Shown piece after piece: positions 51,150 through 59,175 of a stretch of DNA of 64,000 nt. Source of the stretch: Undibacterium hunanense (GTDB lineage: Bacteria; Pseudomonadota; Gammaproteobacteria; Burkholderiales; Burkholderiaceae_D); contig NZ_JACOGF010000018.1 of the NCBI RefSeq assembly GCF_014284335.1, forward strand, positions 33,263 to 97,262. The letters run 5' to 3'. The notes beneath the pieces are model-generated. The model made no database searches. It saw only the letters and a list, made by a program, of their open reading frames with translations, and had not been told where the DNA came from. How positions within the stretch are numbered: position 1 is the stretch's first letter; each line of letters starts with the position of its first letter. The position numbers were made by a program, and so were the translations under genes.

Positions 51150-51400
51150 GATATTTTCCTTGTAAATGACGTAATGTTTTCTACACTACGCTAGTCTGAT
51201 CTGCCTGCAACCAGACGGTGGTCTTAACACCAAAGACGGTGTCTTTGATTAATTTTTTTTGTGCTCCAGAATTTCCACAACACAAAACCCGCCAACGAAA
51301 TGGCGGGTCTGCATTCTAACGGAGATTCCGTAAGAATGCCAGCAGAGAATGAATCTGCTTGCCTAAGATGCTTAAATAATAAGCAGCTTAGCGCTCCAAC
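51150..51400 (-). promoter_or_regulatory. Structured leader between rpsK and rpsD
   Basis: 251 bp without genes. On the minus strand it has GCATTCT-T-ACGGA...TCCGT-T-AGAATGC-type 12-13-bp hairpin (51311-51339), then CCCGCCA/TGGCGGG followed by TTTTG (51288-51307), then small stems with the repeated word ACCGTCT (51210-51250) before rpsD. It may hold a weak terminator, an internal promoter or an S4-responsive control element; which one cannot be read from sequence. Confidence 0.5.
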
Positions 51401-51805
51401 TTAGATACGACGACGCTTTGGAGGGCGGCAGCCGTTATGTGGGACTGGAGTAACGTCTTGAATCAGGGAAATCTTGATACCCAGATTGTTCAAGGCGCGT
51501 ACTGAAGATTCGCGACCTGGGCCTGGGCCTTTGATACGAACTTCCAGATTTTTGATACCGCATTCAACGGCCACTTTACCTGCTGCTTCTGCTGCGACCT
51601 GCGCTGCAAACGGAGTAGATTTACGTGAGCCTTTAAAACCAGCACCACCGGCAGTTGCCCAAGACAACGCATTGCCTTGACGATCAGTGATCGTGATGAT
51701 GGTGTTGTTGAAAGAAGCGTGAACGTGAGCAATACCTTCTGCAACGTTCTTTTTAACTTTCTTACGCGCACGTGCTGCTGCAGCGTTATTTTGAGCTTTT
51801 GCCAT
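51401..51805 (-). CDS. rpsK: 30S ribosomal protein S11
   Basis: Platform protein of the small subunit near the E site. 134 residues with an N-terminal basic and Ala-rich extension (NNAAAARARKKVKKNVAEG), the ASFNNTIITITDRQGNALSWATAGGAGFKGSRKSTPFAAQ core and the C-terminal HNGCRPPKRRRI. 31 bp after rpsM. Confidence 0.97.
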   Translation of the reverse strand: MAKAQNNAAAARARKKVKKNVAEGIAHVHASFNNTIITITDRQGNALSWATAGGAGFKGSRKSTPFAAQVAAEAAGKVAVECGIKNLEVRIKGPGPGRESSVRALNNLGIKISLIQDVTPVPHNGCRPPKRRRI

Positions 51806-51836
51806 AATGTTTTCCTTGGATCCGGGCTAGCCTGGA

Positions 51837-52202
51837 TTATTTCTTCAAAGATTGCGCTGCTTTACGTGGACCCTTACGAGTACGCGCATTAGTGCGGGTA
51901 CGTTGGCCACGGCAAGGCAAGCCTTTACGATGACGGAGACCACGGTAGCAACCCAAGTCCATCAAGCGTTTGATGTTCATGGACAGTTCACGACGCAAGT
52001 CGCCTTCGACGATAAATTTACCGATTTCGTCGCGAAGCTTCTCGAGTTCGTTGTCATCCAGATCTTTAACCTTTTTATTGGTCAAAACACCTGTTGCGTC
52101 ACAGATTTTCTGTGCGCGTGGACGGCCAATACCATAGATAGCTGTCAAGCCGATTACGGTATGCTGATGATTTGGGATATTAACCCCTGCGATACGTGCC
52201 AT
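51837..52202 (-). CDS. rpsM: 30S ribosomal protein S13
   Basis: Small-subunit head protein that contacts P-site tRNA and the 50S bridge. 121 residues; helix-hairpin-helix start ARIAGVNIPNHQHTVIGLTAIYGIGR and the conserved RGLRHRKGLPCRGQRTRTNARTRKGP tail. 27 bp after rpmJ. Confidence 0.97.
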   Translation of the reverse strand: MARIAGVNIPNHQHTVIGLTAIYGIGRPRAQKICDATGVLTNKKVKDLDDNELEKLRDEIGKFIVEGDLRRELSMNIKRLMDLGCYRGLRHRKGLPCRGQRTRTNARTRKGPRKAAQSLKK

Positions 52203-52229
52203 TCGTTATTCCTCGTTCAATAACGTTAA

Positions 52230-52343
52230 TTAACCTTGGCGCTGCTTATGGCGTGGTTCTGTGCAAATAACACGAACAACACCCTTGCGCTTGATGATTT
52301 TGCAGTTGCGGCAGATCCGCTTAACTGATGCGAGAACTTTCAT
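52230..52343 (-). CDS. rpmJ: 50S ribosomal protein L36
   Basis: A 37-residue zinc-ribbon protein of the large subunit: MKVLASVKRICRNCKIIKRK, with Cys11, Cys14, Cys27 and His32 as zinc ligands. It is the classic Zn-binding form. Found by direct translation of the minus strand between infA and rpsM; too short for ordinary gene lists. Confidence 0.95.
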   Translation of the reverse strand: MKVLASVKRICRNCKIIKRKGVVRVICTEPRHKQRQG

Positions 52344-52376
52344 TTTTGCCCTCTTTCCTTCTAGTTCATTTTAAAT

Positions 52377-52595
52377 TTACTTGGTACGGAACACTATTCG
52401 CGCCCGGCTCAAATCATAAGGCGTCAATTCCACTGTCACCTTATCACCTGGAAGAATGCGAATATAGTTCATTCGCATCTTCCCGGAAATATGGCCAAGT
52501 ACAACATGCCCGTTTTCCAACTTAACTCGAAATGTTGCATTCGGAAGATTCTCCAGAATCTCGCCCTGCATCTGTATAACGTCGTCTTTTGCCAT
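52377..52595 (-). CDS. infA: Translation initiation factor IF-1
   Basis: OB-fold factor (72 residues) that blocks the A site during initiation. Sequence MAKDDVIQMQGEILENLPN then FRVKLENGHVVLGHISGKMRMNYIRILPGDKV is the family pattern. Position between secY and rpmJ is typical for betaproteobacteria; in E. coli infA lies elsewhere. Confidence 0.96.
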   Translation of the reverse strand: MAKDDVIQMQGEILENLPNATFRVKLENGHVVLGHISGKMRMNYIRILPGDKVTVELTPYDLSRARIVFRTK

Positions 52596-52618
52596 TCGAT
52601 CTGCTGTCCCCTGGGCGA

Positions 52619-53953
52619 TTACCGTGAAGGAATCCCGCCCTTGAAATTTGCTTTACGAAGAAGAGATTCATATTGCTGGGACATCACATAGTTCTGTACC
52701 TGCGCCATAAAGTCCATGGTCACCACCACGATAATCAGCAGAGACGTTCCGCCGAAATAAAATGGTACTTTCCACTTCGCAACCAAAAATTCTGGCAACA
52801 GACAAACCAGCGTAATATAAATCGCACCAGCCAGCGTCAAGCGCATCAAAATCTTGTCGATGTAGCGGGCGGTCTGGTCACCAGGACGAATCCCCGGAAC
52901 AAACGCACCACTTTTCTTCAAGTTATCAGCGGTTTCCTTGCTATTGAATACCAAAGCGGTATAGAAAAAGCAGAAGAAAATGATCGCTACTGCATACAAC
53001 AAAGCGTGTATCGGTTCACCTGGCGCCATCGACGCAGCCAAATCTTTCAAGAAGGTAACTACACCACTCGTTGAGGATTCAGCACCCTTGGTAAACCAGC
53101 TGGTGATCGTCGCCGGGAACAAAATGATGGAAGAAGCGAAAATCGGAGGAATCACACCTGCCATATTCAACTTCAGCGGCAAATGACTGCTTTGCCCGCC
53201 ATACACTTTATTACCCACTTGACGCTTGGCGTAATTCACCAGAATCTTGCGTTGACCACGCTCGACATACACCACCGCAAACGTTACTGCAGGAACCAGA
53301 ACACAGATAACCAGTGCAGAGAAATTCCCTATCTGACCGCTGCGTACCAATTCAAACAGATTACTCAAACCACCAGGCAAACCTGCTGCAATGCCAGAGA
53401 AAATGATGATGGAGATACCATTTCCCAGACCGCGTTCAGTGATTTGTTCACCGAGCCACATCAGAAACATCGTACCTGTCACCAGGGACACTACCGTCGT
53501 AAAACGGAAAGCGAGACCCGGATCTATCACCAGATTAGCCTGACCTTCCAGACCGAATGCAATAAAATAGGCTTGCACAGTTGCCAGCAACAAAGTGCCA
53601 TAACGCGTATATTGGGTAATCTTTCTACGACCGGATTCGCCTTCTTTTTTGAGGGCTTCCAGTTGCGGAGAGACGATCGACATCAATTGCATGATGATCG
53701 ACGCCGAAATATACGGGGTGATACCGAGCGCAAAAATTGCAAAGCGCTGCAGCGCACCGCCTGAAAACATATTAAACATACCCAGAATACCGCCCTGGTT
53801 TTGTTTAAACATTTCAGCTAGCACATTTGCATCAATGCCAGGTACAGGAACATGTGCACCGATCCTGTAGACAACCAGTGCCGCCAACAAGAACCAGAGT
53901 CGACCCCATGGGAACCCGCTTGCCGCACTTTTTTGTTGTGGAGATGTTGCCAA
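52619..53953 (-). CDS. secY: Preprotein translocase subunit SecY
   Basis: Channel-forming protein of the Sec translocon, 444 residues with ten membrane helices. Family sequences such as RIGAHVPVPGID, GALQRFAIFALGITPYISASIIMQL, and ALVFNSKETADNLKKSGAFVPGIRPGDQT are clear. The start is TTG 53953 with GGAG six bases upstream; no ATG gives the conserved N-terminus. Last gene of the spc part before infA. Confidence 0.97.
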   Translation of the reverse strand: MATSPQQKSAASGFPWGRLWFLLAALVVYRIGAHVPVPGIDANVLAEMFKQNQGGILGMFNMFSGGALQRFAIFALGITPYISASIIMQLMSIVSPQLEALKKEGESGRRKITQYTRYGTLLLATVQAYFIAFGLEGQANLVIDPGLAFRFTTVVSLVTGTMFLMWLGEQITERGLGNGISIIIFSGIAAGLPGGLSNLFELVRSGQIGNFSALVICVLVPAVTFAVVYVERGQRKILVNYAKRQVGNKVYGGQSSHLPLKLNMAGVIPPIFASSIILFPATITSWFTKGAESSTSGVVTFLKDLAASMAPGEPIHALLYAVAIIFFCFFYTALVFNSKETADNLKKSGAFVPGIRPGDQTARYIDKILMRLTLAGAIYITLVCLLPEFLVAKWKVPFYFGGTSLLIIVVVTMDFMAQVQNYVMSQQYESLLRKANFKGGIPSR

Positions 53954-53978
53954 TTAATGCTCCGGTTGTCTGCTTAAA

Positions 53979-54410
53979 TTAAGCGATTGTGCCGCCAGCA
54001 GCTTCGATTGCAGCTTTAGCGCCTTTAGTGACGATCAAACCGTTCAAAGAAACTTTTTTGGTGATGGCACCAGACAAGATCACACGGACTACACGTGCAA
54101 GCTCAGAAACTACGCCGGCTTGTTTCAAAGCCAAAACGTCGATGTCTGTCACTGGCAGGTTTTCCAGATCTGTCAGGCGAACTTCTGCTTTGTACGGTGT
54201 TGCCAGTGATTTGAAACCACGTTTTGGCAAACGACGTTGCAGAGGCATCTGACCGCCTTCAAAACCGACTTTATGAAAACCGCCGGAACGGGACTTTTGA
54301 CCTTTATGGCCACGACCCGCTGTTTTACCTAAGCCTGAGCCGATACCGCGACCAACACGACGTTTGTAGTGTTTTGCGCCATCTGCTGGCTGGATTGTAT
54401 TCAATTCCAT
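53979..54410 (-). CDS. rplO: 50S ribosomal protein L15
   Basis: Late-assembly protein of the large subunit. 143 residues from ATG 54410 (MELNTIQP) with GGAGC upstream; contains the glycine-rich RRVGRGIGSGLGKTAGRGHKGQ and the FEGGQMPLQRRLPKRGF block. An upstream-extended frame overlapping rpmD is rejected. 28 bp after rpmD and 25 bp before secY. Confidence 0.97.
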   Translation of the reverse strand: MELNTIQPADGAKHYKRRVGRGIGSGLGKTAGRGHKGQKSRSGGFHKVGFEGGQMPLQRRLPKRGFKSLATPYKAEVRLTDLENLPVTDIDVLALKQAGVVSELARVVRVILSGAITKKVSLNGLIVTKGAKAAIEAAGGTIA

Positions 54411-54438
54411 AATTTGCTCCGATCGCAAACCTGACGGC

Positions 54439-54618
54439 TTACGATACAACCTTCACAAGATACGAGACTTTATTGATCATGCCACGTACTGCTGGTGTGT
54501 CTTCCAATTCAGAAACTGAATTGACGCGACGCAGACCCAGGCCACGTACAGTTGCACGGTGATCCTGGCGTGTGCCGATCAAACCTTTAACCAATTGCAC
54601 TTTTACTGTCTTAGACAT
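54439..54618 (-). CDS. rpmD: 50S ribosomal protein L30
   Basis: 59-residue protein starting SKTVKVQLVKGLIGTRQDHRATVRGLGLRRVNSV, the ordinary short bacterial L30. ATG 54618 is preceded by a strong AAGGAGCACCT ribosome site. 10 bp after rpsE. Confidence 0.97.
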   Translation of the reverse strand: MSKTVKVQLVKGLIGTRQDHRATVRGLGLRRVNSVSELEDTPAVRGMINKVSYLVKVVS

Positions 54619-54628
54619 GAGGTGCTCC

Positions 54629-55147
54629 TTAACCGAGAATTTCTTCAACAGTTTTGCCACGCTTTGCAGCGATTTCAGATGGAGTACTCATCTTGGCCAA
54701 ACCATTCAAAGTTGCACGAACCATGTTGTAAGGGTTAGTGGAACCGTTGGATTTCGCCACGACGTTCACAATACCCATTACTTCAAAAATCGCGCGCATT
54801 GGACCACCAGCGATAACGCCAGTACCTTCTTTTGCCGGAGAAATCATGACGGAAGATGCGCCGTGCTTGCCAGTAACGGTGTGTTGCAGAGTACCGTTCT
54901 TCAAAGTCACTTTAATCATCTTGCGACGTGCTTCTTCCATCGCTTTTTGTACAGCAACTGGAACTTCTTTCGATTTCCCTTTGCCCATACCGATACGGCC
55001 ATCGCCGTCACCAACGACTGTCAGCGCTGCGAAACCCATGATACGACCACCCTTGACCACTTTGGTCACGCGGTTGATCGCGATCATTTTTTCGCGCATG
55101 CCATCATCCGGCTTGTCGGCTGCTGTTTTTGCTTGCATTTTTGCCAT
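54629..55147 (-). CDS. rpsE: 30S ribosomal protein S5
   Basis: 172-residue protein of the decoding region; mutations in it can affect fidelity. An N-terminal S5 domain (VTKVVKGGRIMGFAALTVVGDGDGRIGMG) is followed by the C-terminal domain with MSTPSEIAAKRGKTVEEILG. 12 bp after rplR. Confidence 0.97.
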   Translation of the reverse strand: MAKMQAKTAADKPDDGMREKMIAINRVTKVVKGGRIMGFAALTVVGDGDGRIGMGKGKSKEVPVAVQKAMEEARRKMIKVTLKNGTLQHTVTGKHGASSVMISPAKEGTGVIAGGPMRAIFEVMGIVNVVAKSNGSTNPYNMVRATLNGLAKMSTPSEIAAKRGKTVEEILG

Positions 55148-55159
55148 GACAAATTTTCC

Positions 55160-55522
55160 TTAGAACTTCAAGCCAGCTTCACGGGCTGCTTCTGCAAGCG
55201 CCTTGACGCGACCGTGGTAACGGAAACCGGAGCGGTCAAACGCTACTTCGGTAACCCCTGCTTTGATTGCCTTCTCTGCAACACGTTTGCCGATCAAGCT
55301 CGCTGCAGCAGCATTGCCACCCGCACCAGACTTGCCAGCCAACTCTGCACGTACTTCTGCCTCTACGGTAGAAGCCGATGCCAACACTTTGGCGTCTGGG
55401 CCAATGATGTTTGCATAGATGTGCAGGTTTGTGCGATGCACGGCCAGGCGGTTCACTTTGAGTTCTGCGATCTTGGCACGGGTTTGACGTGCGCGGCGCA
55501 GACGTGATTGTTTCTTGTCCAT
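55160..55522 (-). CDS. rplR: 50S ribosomal protein L18
   Basis: 5S rRNA-binding protein of 120 residues: DKKQSRLRRARQTRAKIAEL at the start, VHRTNLHIYANII and the FDRSGFRYHGRVKALAEAAREAGLKF end. ATG 55522 is used; a TTG two codons earlier is unlikely. The N-terminal segment is basic as in other bacterial L18. Confidence 0.97.
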   Translation of the reverse strand: MDKKQSRLRRARQTRAKIAELKVNRLAVHRTNLHIYANIIGPDAKVLASASTVEAEVRAELAGKSGAGGNAAAASLIGKRVAEKAIKAGVTEVAFDRSGFRYHGRVKALAEAAREAGLKF

Positions 55523-55534
55523 CGTCAACCCCTA

Positions 55535-56068
55535 TTACTTCTTCTTGGTTTCTTTAATCACAACCACTTCGTCCGCATAGCGAACGCCTTTGCCTTTATA
55601 AGGCTCTGGACTGCGGTATGCACGAACTTCAGCAGCGACCTGACCAACTTTTTGCTTATCAATCCCTTTGATCAGGATTTCAGTTGGTGTTGGTGTTGCG
55701 CATGTAACGCCAGCTGGCATTGCGTGAACAACAGGGTGCGAGAAACCAAGAGACAAATTCAATTTGTCGCCTTGAGCTTGCGCTTTGTAACCAACGCCGA
55801 CCAGGTTCAGTTTCTTTTCGAAACCTTTGGTGACGCCGTTAACCATATTGTTGACCAGGGCACGCAGGGTACCGCTCATCGCATTGGCTTCACGACCATC
55901 ATTAGCTGGGGAAAAACTTAAAGTACCATTGTCGTTCGCAACTGTGACCAAGCCATTCAATGCCTGGGACAGTACGCCCTGTGGGCCTTTAATTGTAATC
56001 TGCTCTGTCGAAATGGTGACTTCAGCACCTGCCGGCAAAGCGATTGGCATCTTACCTACTCGAGACAT
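55535..56068 (-). CDS. rplF: 50S ribosomal protein L6
   Basis: 177-residue two-domain protein near the factor-binding site. Starts SRVGKMPIALPAGAEVTIS and ends with PEPYKGKGVRYADEVVVIKETKKK, both standard. 10 bp after rpsH. Confidence 0.97.
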   Translation of the reverse strand: MSRVGKMPIALPAGAEVTISTEQITIKGPQGVLSQALNGLVTVANDNGTLSFSPANDGREANAMSGTLRALVNNMVNGVTKGFEKKLNLVGVGYKAQAQGDKLNLSLGFSHPVVHAMPAGVTCATPTPTEILIKGIDKQKVGQVAAEVRAYRSPEPYKGKGVRYADEVVVIKETKKK

Positions 56069-56078
56069 CTTTCACTCC

Positions 56079-56474
56079 TTAGGCGACGTAGCAAATCACT
56101 TCGCCACCGACACCGGTTGCGCGCGCTTTGCGGTCAGTCATAACGCCTTTTGGTGTGGAAACGATCGCCACTCCCAAACCGTTCATGACACTTGGGATCT
56201 CGTCTTTACCTTTGTAAATACGGAGACCTGGACGTGAAACACGTTCCAAGCGTTCAATAACAGGACGTCCTGCGTAATATTTCAAGCCGATTTTTAATTC
56301 GGACTTACCTGCAGTTTCAGAAACTGCGAAATCTTCAATGTAACCTTCGTCTTTAAGTACGTTCGCAATTGCGATCTTTACTTTGGAAGACGGCATCGCG
56401 ACGACAGTTTTTTGAACAACTTGTGCGTTACGGATGCGGGTCAGCATATCGGCGATAGGATCGCTCATACTCAT
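56079..56474 (-). CDS. rpsH: 30S ribosomal protein S8
   Basis: Primary 16S-binding protein, and the autogenous regulator of the spc operon in E. coli. 131 residues; SDPIADMLTRIRNAQVVQKTVVAMPSSK and the C-terminal GVAIVSTPKGVMTDRKARATGVGGEVICYVA. ATG 56474 has AGGAG 8 nt upstream. Confidence 0.97.
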   Translation of the reverse strand: MSMSDPIADMLTRIRNAQVVQKTVVAMPSSKVKIAIANVLKDEGYIEDFAVSETAGKSELKIGLKYYAGRPVIERLERVSRPGLRIYKGKDEIPSVMNGLGVAIVSTPKGVMTDRKARATGVGGEVICYVA

Positions 56475-56488
56475 TGCTTATTCTCCTA

Positions 56489-56794
56489 TTACCAGCTGGC
56501 TTTAGTCATACCCGGGATTTCACCACGCATGGCGACTTCACGGAGTTTAATACGGCCCAAACCAAACTTACGGAATGTGCCACGTGGGCGACCTGTCAAA
56601 GCGCAGCGGTTACGCTGACGGGTCGGATTGGAGTTACGTGGCAAAGCCTGCAACTTCAGACGAGCAGCATATTGCTCTTCTTCAGTCTTTGATTGGTCAT
56701 CAATGATGGCCTTCAATTCGGCGCGCTTGCCAGCGAATTTCTTCACCAGGTCTGCACGCTTTTGCTCACGATTAATCAGTGCCAATTTTGCCAT
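56489..56794 (-). CDS. rpsN: 30S ribosomal protein S14
   Basis: 101-residue long-type S14 (no zinc CxxC pairs), with AKLALINREQKRADLVKKFAGKR and the conserved RNRCALTGRPRGTFRKFGLGRIKLREVAMRGEIPGMTKASW end. 7 bp after rplE. Confidence 0.97.
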   Translation of the reverse strand: MAKLALINREQKRADLVKKFAGKRAELKAIIDDQSKTEEEQYAARLKLQALPRNSNPTRQRNRCALTGRPRGTFRKFGLGRIKLREVAMRGEIPGMTKASW

Positions 56795-56801
56795 GGCGAC
56801 C

Positions 56802-57341
56802 TCAGTTTCTGAACGGAAATTTAAATGCGGCGAGGAGCGCTTTCGCTTCGTCGTCGGTCTTTGCTGTCGTAGTGATACTGATATTCATACCACGCAACGC
56901 GTCGATCTTGTCGTATTCGATTTCAGGGAAAATGATCTGTTCCTTGACACCGATATTGTAGTTACCACGACCATCAAACGCACGACCAGAAACGCCACGG
57001 AAGTCACGTACACGTGGCAGAGCCACAGTGATGAAACGGTCCAGGAATTCATACATCTGAGCGCCACGCAAAGTCACCATACAACCAATTGGATAACCTT
57101 CACGGATTTTAAAACCAGCGATCGCTTTGCGAGCTTTGGTAACTACTGGTTTTTGACCAGCAATCTTGGTGAGATCACCAACCGCATGCTCGATAATCTT
57201 TTTGTCAGCAATTGCTTCAGACAAACCCATGTTCAGGGTGATTTTCAAGATACGTGGGACTTCCATGATTGACTTGTAAGCGTACTTTTCAGTCAATTCA
57301 CCAACGATTTTATCTTTATATATAGCTTGTAGACGGGCCAT
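56802..57341 (-). CDS. rplE: 50S ribosomal protein L5
   Basis: 5S rRNA and P-site tRNA contact protein, 179 residues. EVPRILKITLNMGLSEAIADKK and FRGVSGRAFDGRGNYNIGVKEQIIFPEI are the typical blocks. 4 bp after rplX. Confidence 0.97.
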   Translation of the reverse strand: MARLQAIYKDKIVGELTEKYAYKSIMEVPRILKITLNMGLSEAIADKKIIEHAVGDLTKIAGQKPVVTKARKAIAGFKIREGYPIGCMVTLRGAQMYEFLDRFITVALPRVRDFRGVSGRAFDGRGNYNIGVKEQIIFPEIEYDKIDALRGMNISITTTAKTDDEAKALLAAFKFPFRN

Positions 57342-57345
57342 GATG

Positions 57346-57660
57346 TTATGCCTTCACAACTTCGCCAGTCGACTTGTAGATACGGACTTTCTTGCCATCC
57401 ACTACCTTGAAGCCTACACGGTCTGCTTTGCCAGACGCTGCATTAAACAATGCAACATTCGACACATGAATCGGCATCACTTTATCCACGATGCCACCAA
57501 CTGCGCCAGTCATTGGGTTTGGTTTAACTGCCTTCTTGGCCACATTAACACCAGCAACAACAACGTAATCGCTATCGATGCATGTTTGCACCTGACCGCG
57601 CTTACCTTTGTCTTTACCCGTCAAGACGATGACTTCGTCGTTTTTACGAATTTTGTTCAT
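57346..57660 (-). CDS. rplX: 50S ribosomal protein L24
   Basis: 104-residue assembly initiator with an N-terminal KOW motif (NKIRKNDEVIVLTGKDKGKRGQV). ATG 57660 with GGGG upstream is preferred to a GTG one codon earlier. 9 bp after rplN. Confidence 0.97.
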   Translation of the reverse strand: MNKIRKNDEVIVLTGKDKGKRGQVQTCIDSDYVVVAGVNVAKKAVKPNPMTGAVGGIVDKVMPIHVSNVALFNAASGKADRVGFKVVDGKKVRIYKSTGEVVKA

Positions 57661-57669
57661 CACAACCCC

Positions 57670-58038
57670 TTACAGCACTTCAGGAGCCAGGGACACGATT
57701 TTCATGAAGCGCTCAGTACGCAGTTCGCGTGTTACTGGGCCGAAAATACGAGTACCGATAGGCTCAAGCTTTGCATTCAACAATACTGCAGCATTGCCAT
57801 CAAATTTGACCAACGAGCCATCTTGACGACGAACACCCTTAGCTGTCCTCACGACAACGGCGTTGTAAATTTCACCTTTTTTTACACGACCGCGCGGAGC
57901 AGCAGACTTAACAGTGACTTTGATTACGTCACCAATACCCGCATAACGACGCTTGGAACCGCCCAACACTTTAATGCACAAAACTTCGCGCGCACCAGTA
58001 TTGTCAGCCACTTCCAGCCGGCTTTCTGTTTGAATCAT
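57670..58038 (-). CDS. rplN: 50S ribosomal protein L14
   Basis: 122-residue beta-barrel protein at the subunit interface: IQTESRLEVADNTGAREVLCIKVLGGSKRRYA and the DGSLVKFDGNAAVLLNAKLEPIGTRIFGPV region. It is the first gene of the spc part and is separated from rpsQ by a 239-bp gap. Confidence 0.97.
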   Translation of the reverse strand: MIQTESRLEVADNTGAREVLCIKVLGGSKRRYAGIGDVIKVTVKSAAPRGRVKKGEIYNAVVVRTAKGVRRQDGSLVKFDGNAAVLLNAKLEPIGTRIFGPVTRELRTERFMKIVSLAPEVL

Positions 58039-58277
58039 AATGTTCTCTTTCCCAACTTAATCCACACAACTTGCACTATGCAAATTTGTAGTCAGTCTTG
58101 GTCCTGCCAGCTAACCCCTACATAACCTACAATGCACGAGCCAACTGATTAGGTGGACGATTTTTTAACCACTTTCACAACAGGAGGGCGTTGCGAAAGA
58201 CATTTAGGCTGCCATTCGCTTACTTTGCAAATGACAGCCCATCATTATTACACCAAAAAACGATTTGTGCAATAAAT
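58039..58277 (-). promoter_or_regulatory. 239-bp gap between rpsQ (S10 part) and rplN (spc part)
   Basis: No gene. On the minus strand a stem-loop GGCTG-CATT-GC...GC-AATG-CAGCC (58207-58239, mismatched) follows rpsQ without a U-tract, and TTGCA/TGCAA (58070-58082) lies 30-45 nt before rplN. A spc promoter is expected here by analogy with E. coli, but no strong -35/-10 pair is visible (best TTGCAT-N17-TTAAGT). Confidence 0.45.
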
Positions 58278-58550
58278 TTATACTACTTGTGCGACTTGAA
58301 TCACACGTGTCACTGTCCAAGCTTTAGTCTTGGAGATAGGACGACCTTCTTGAATTTCAACGGTGTCGCCTGTCTTTGCCTGGTTGTCTTCACTGTGTGC
58401 ATGGTACTTTGCAGTACGAACAATGATTTTGCCATACAAAGGATGTTTGACGTGACGTTCAACAAGTACTGTTACAGTCTTGTTCATCTTGTCAGAGACA
58501 ACCTTGCCAATCAATGTGCGCGTCAGTGCGACTTTAACTTGATCGTTCAT
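58278..58550 (-). CDS. rpsQ: 30S ribosomal protein S17
   Basis: 90-residue OB-fold 16S-binding protein; TLIGKVVSDKMNKTVTVLVERHVKHPLYGKIIVRTAKYHAH is the family core. Its ATG shares one base with the rpmC stop (TAATG). Last gene of the S10 part. Confidence 0.97.
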   Translation of the reverse strand: MNDQVKVALTRTLIGKVVSDKMNKTVTVLVERHVKHPLYGKIIVRTAKYHAHSEDNQAKTGDTVEIQEGRPISKTKAWTVTRVIQVAQVV

Positions 58551-58741
58551 TATTTGGCATCCTTCTGGTTCATGACGGTTTTCACACGTGCGATGTCACG
58601 ACGAACTTTCTTCAATTGAGAAGTGTTAGTCAGCTGTTGCGTAGCGATTTGCATACGCAGGCTGAATTGTGCCTTCAGCAATTCATTCAGTTCTTTGGTC
58701 AAAGCCGCCTGATCCTTACCTTGGAGTTCAGATACTTTCAT
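58550..58741 (-). CDS. rpmC: 50S ribosomal protein L29
   Basis: 63-residue two-helix protein near the tunnel exit, docking site for trigger factor and SRP with L23. KVSELQGKDQAALTKELNELLKAQFSLRMQ and the RRDIARVKTVMNQK end are typical. 12 bp after rplP. Confidence 0.97.
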   Translation of the reverse strand: MKVSELQGKDQAALTKELNELLKAQFSLRMQIATQQLTNTSQLKKVRRDIARVKTVMNQKDAK

Positions 58742-58753
58742 TTACAACTCCTA

Positions 58754-59173
58754 TTATTGGCCGACTTGACGGACGACGAACGTAGTCAACAGCGGCAATT
58801 TAGCTGCAGCCAAGCGGAACGCTTCGCGTGCCAGCGTCTCATCGACACCATCCATTTCGTACAACATTTTGCCTGGTTGAATCTCGGCAACGTAGTACTC
58901 AGGATTACCTTTACCATTACCCATACGGACTTCCGCTGGTTTCTGGGAAATTGGCTTGTCCGGGAAAATGCGGATCCAGATACGGCCACCGCGTTTAATG
59001 TGACGTGTCATTGCACGACGCGCAGCTTCAATCTGACGCGCTGTGATACGACCACGACCAACTGCCTTCAAGCCAAACTCACCGAAGGAAACTGCTGTAC
59101 CACGAGTATGCGAGATACCCTTGTTACGGCCTTTCTGTTCCTTACGATATTTTCTGCGTGCTGGTTGCAGCAT
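58754..59173 (-). CDS. rplP: 50S ribosomal protein L16
   Basis: 139-residue protein that helps place A-site tRNA. MLQPARRKYRKEQKGRNKG start, GRITARQIEAARRAMTRHIKRGGRIWIRIFPDKP core. 2 bp after rpsC. Confidence 0.97.
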   Translation of the reverse strand: MLQPARRKYRKEQKGRNKGISHTRGTAVSFGEFGLKAVGRGRITARQIEAARRAMTRHIKRGGRIWIRIFPDKPISQKPAEVRMGNGKGNPEYYVAEIQPGKMLYEMDGVDETLAREAFRLAAAKLPLLTTFVVRQVGQ

Positions 59174-59175
59174 GA

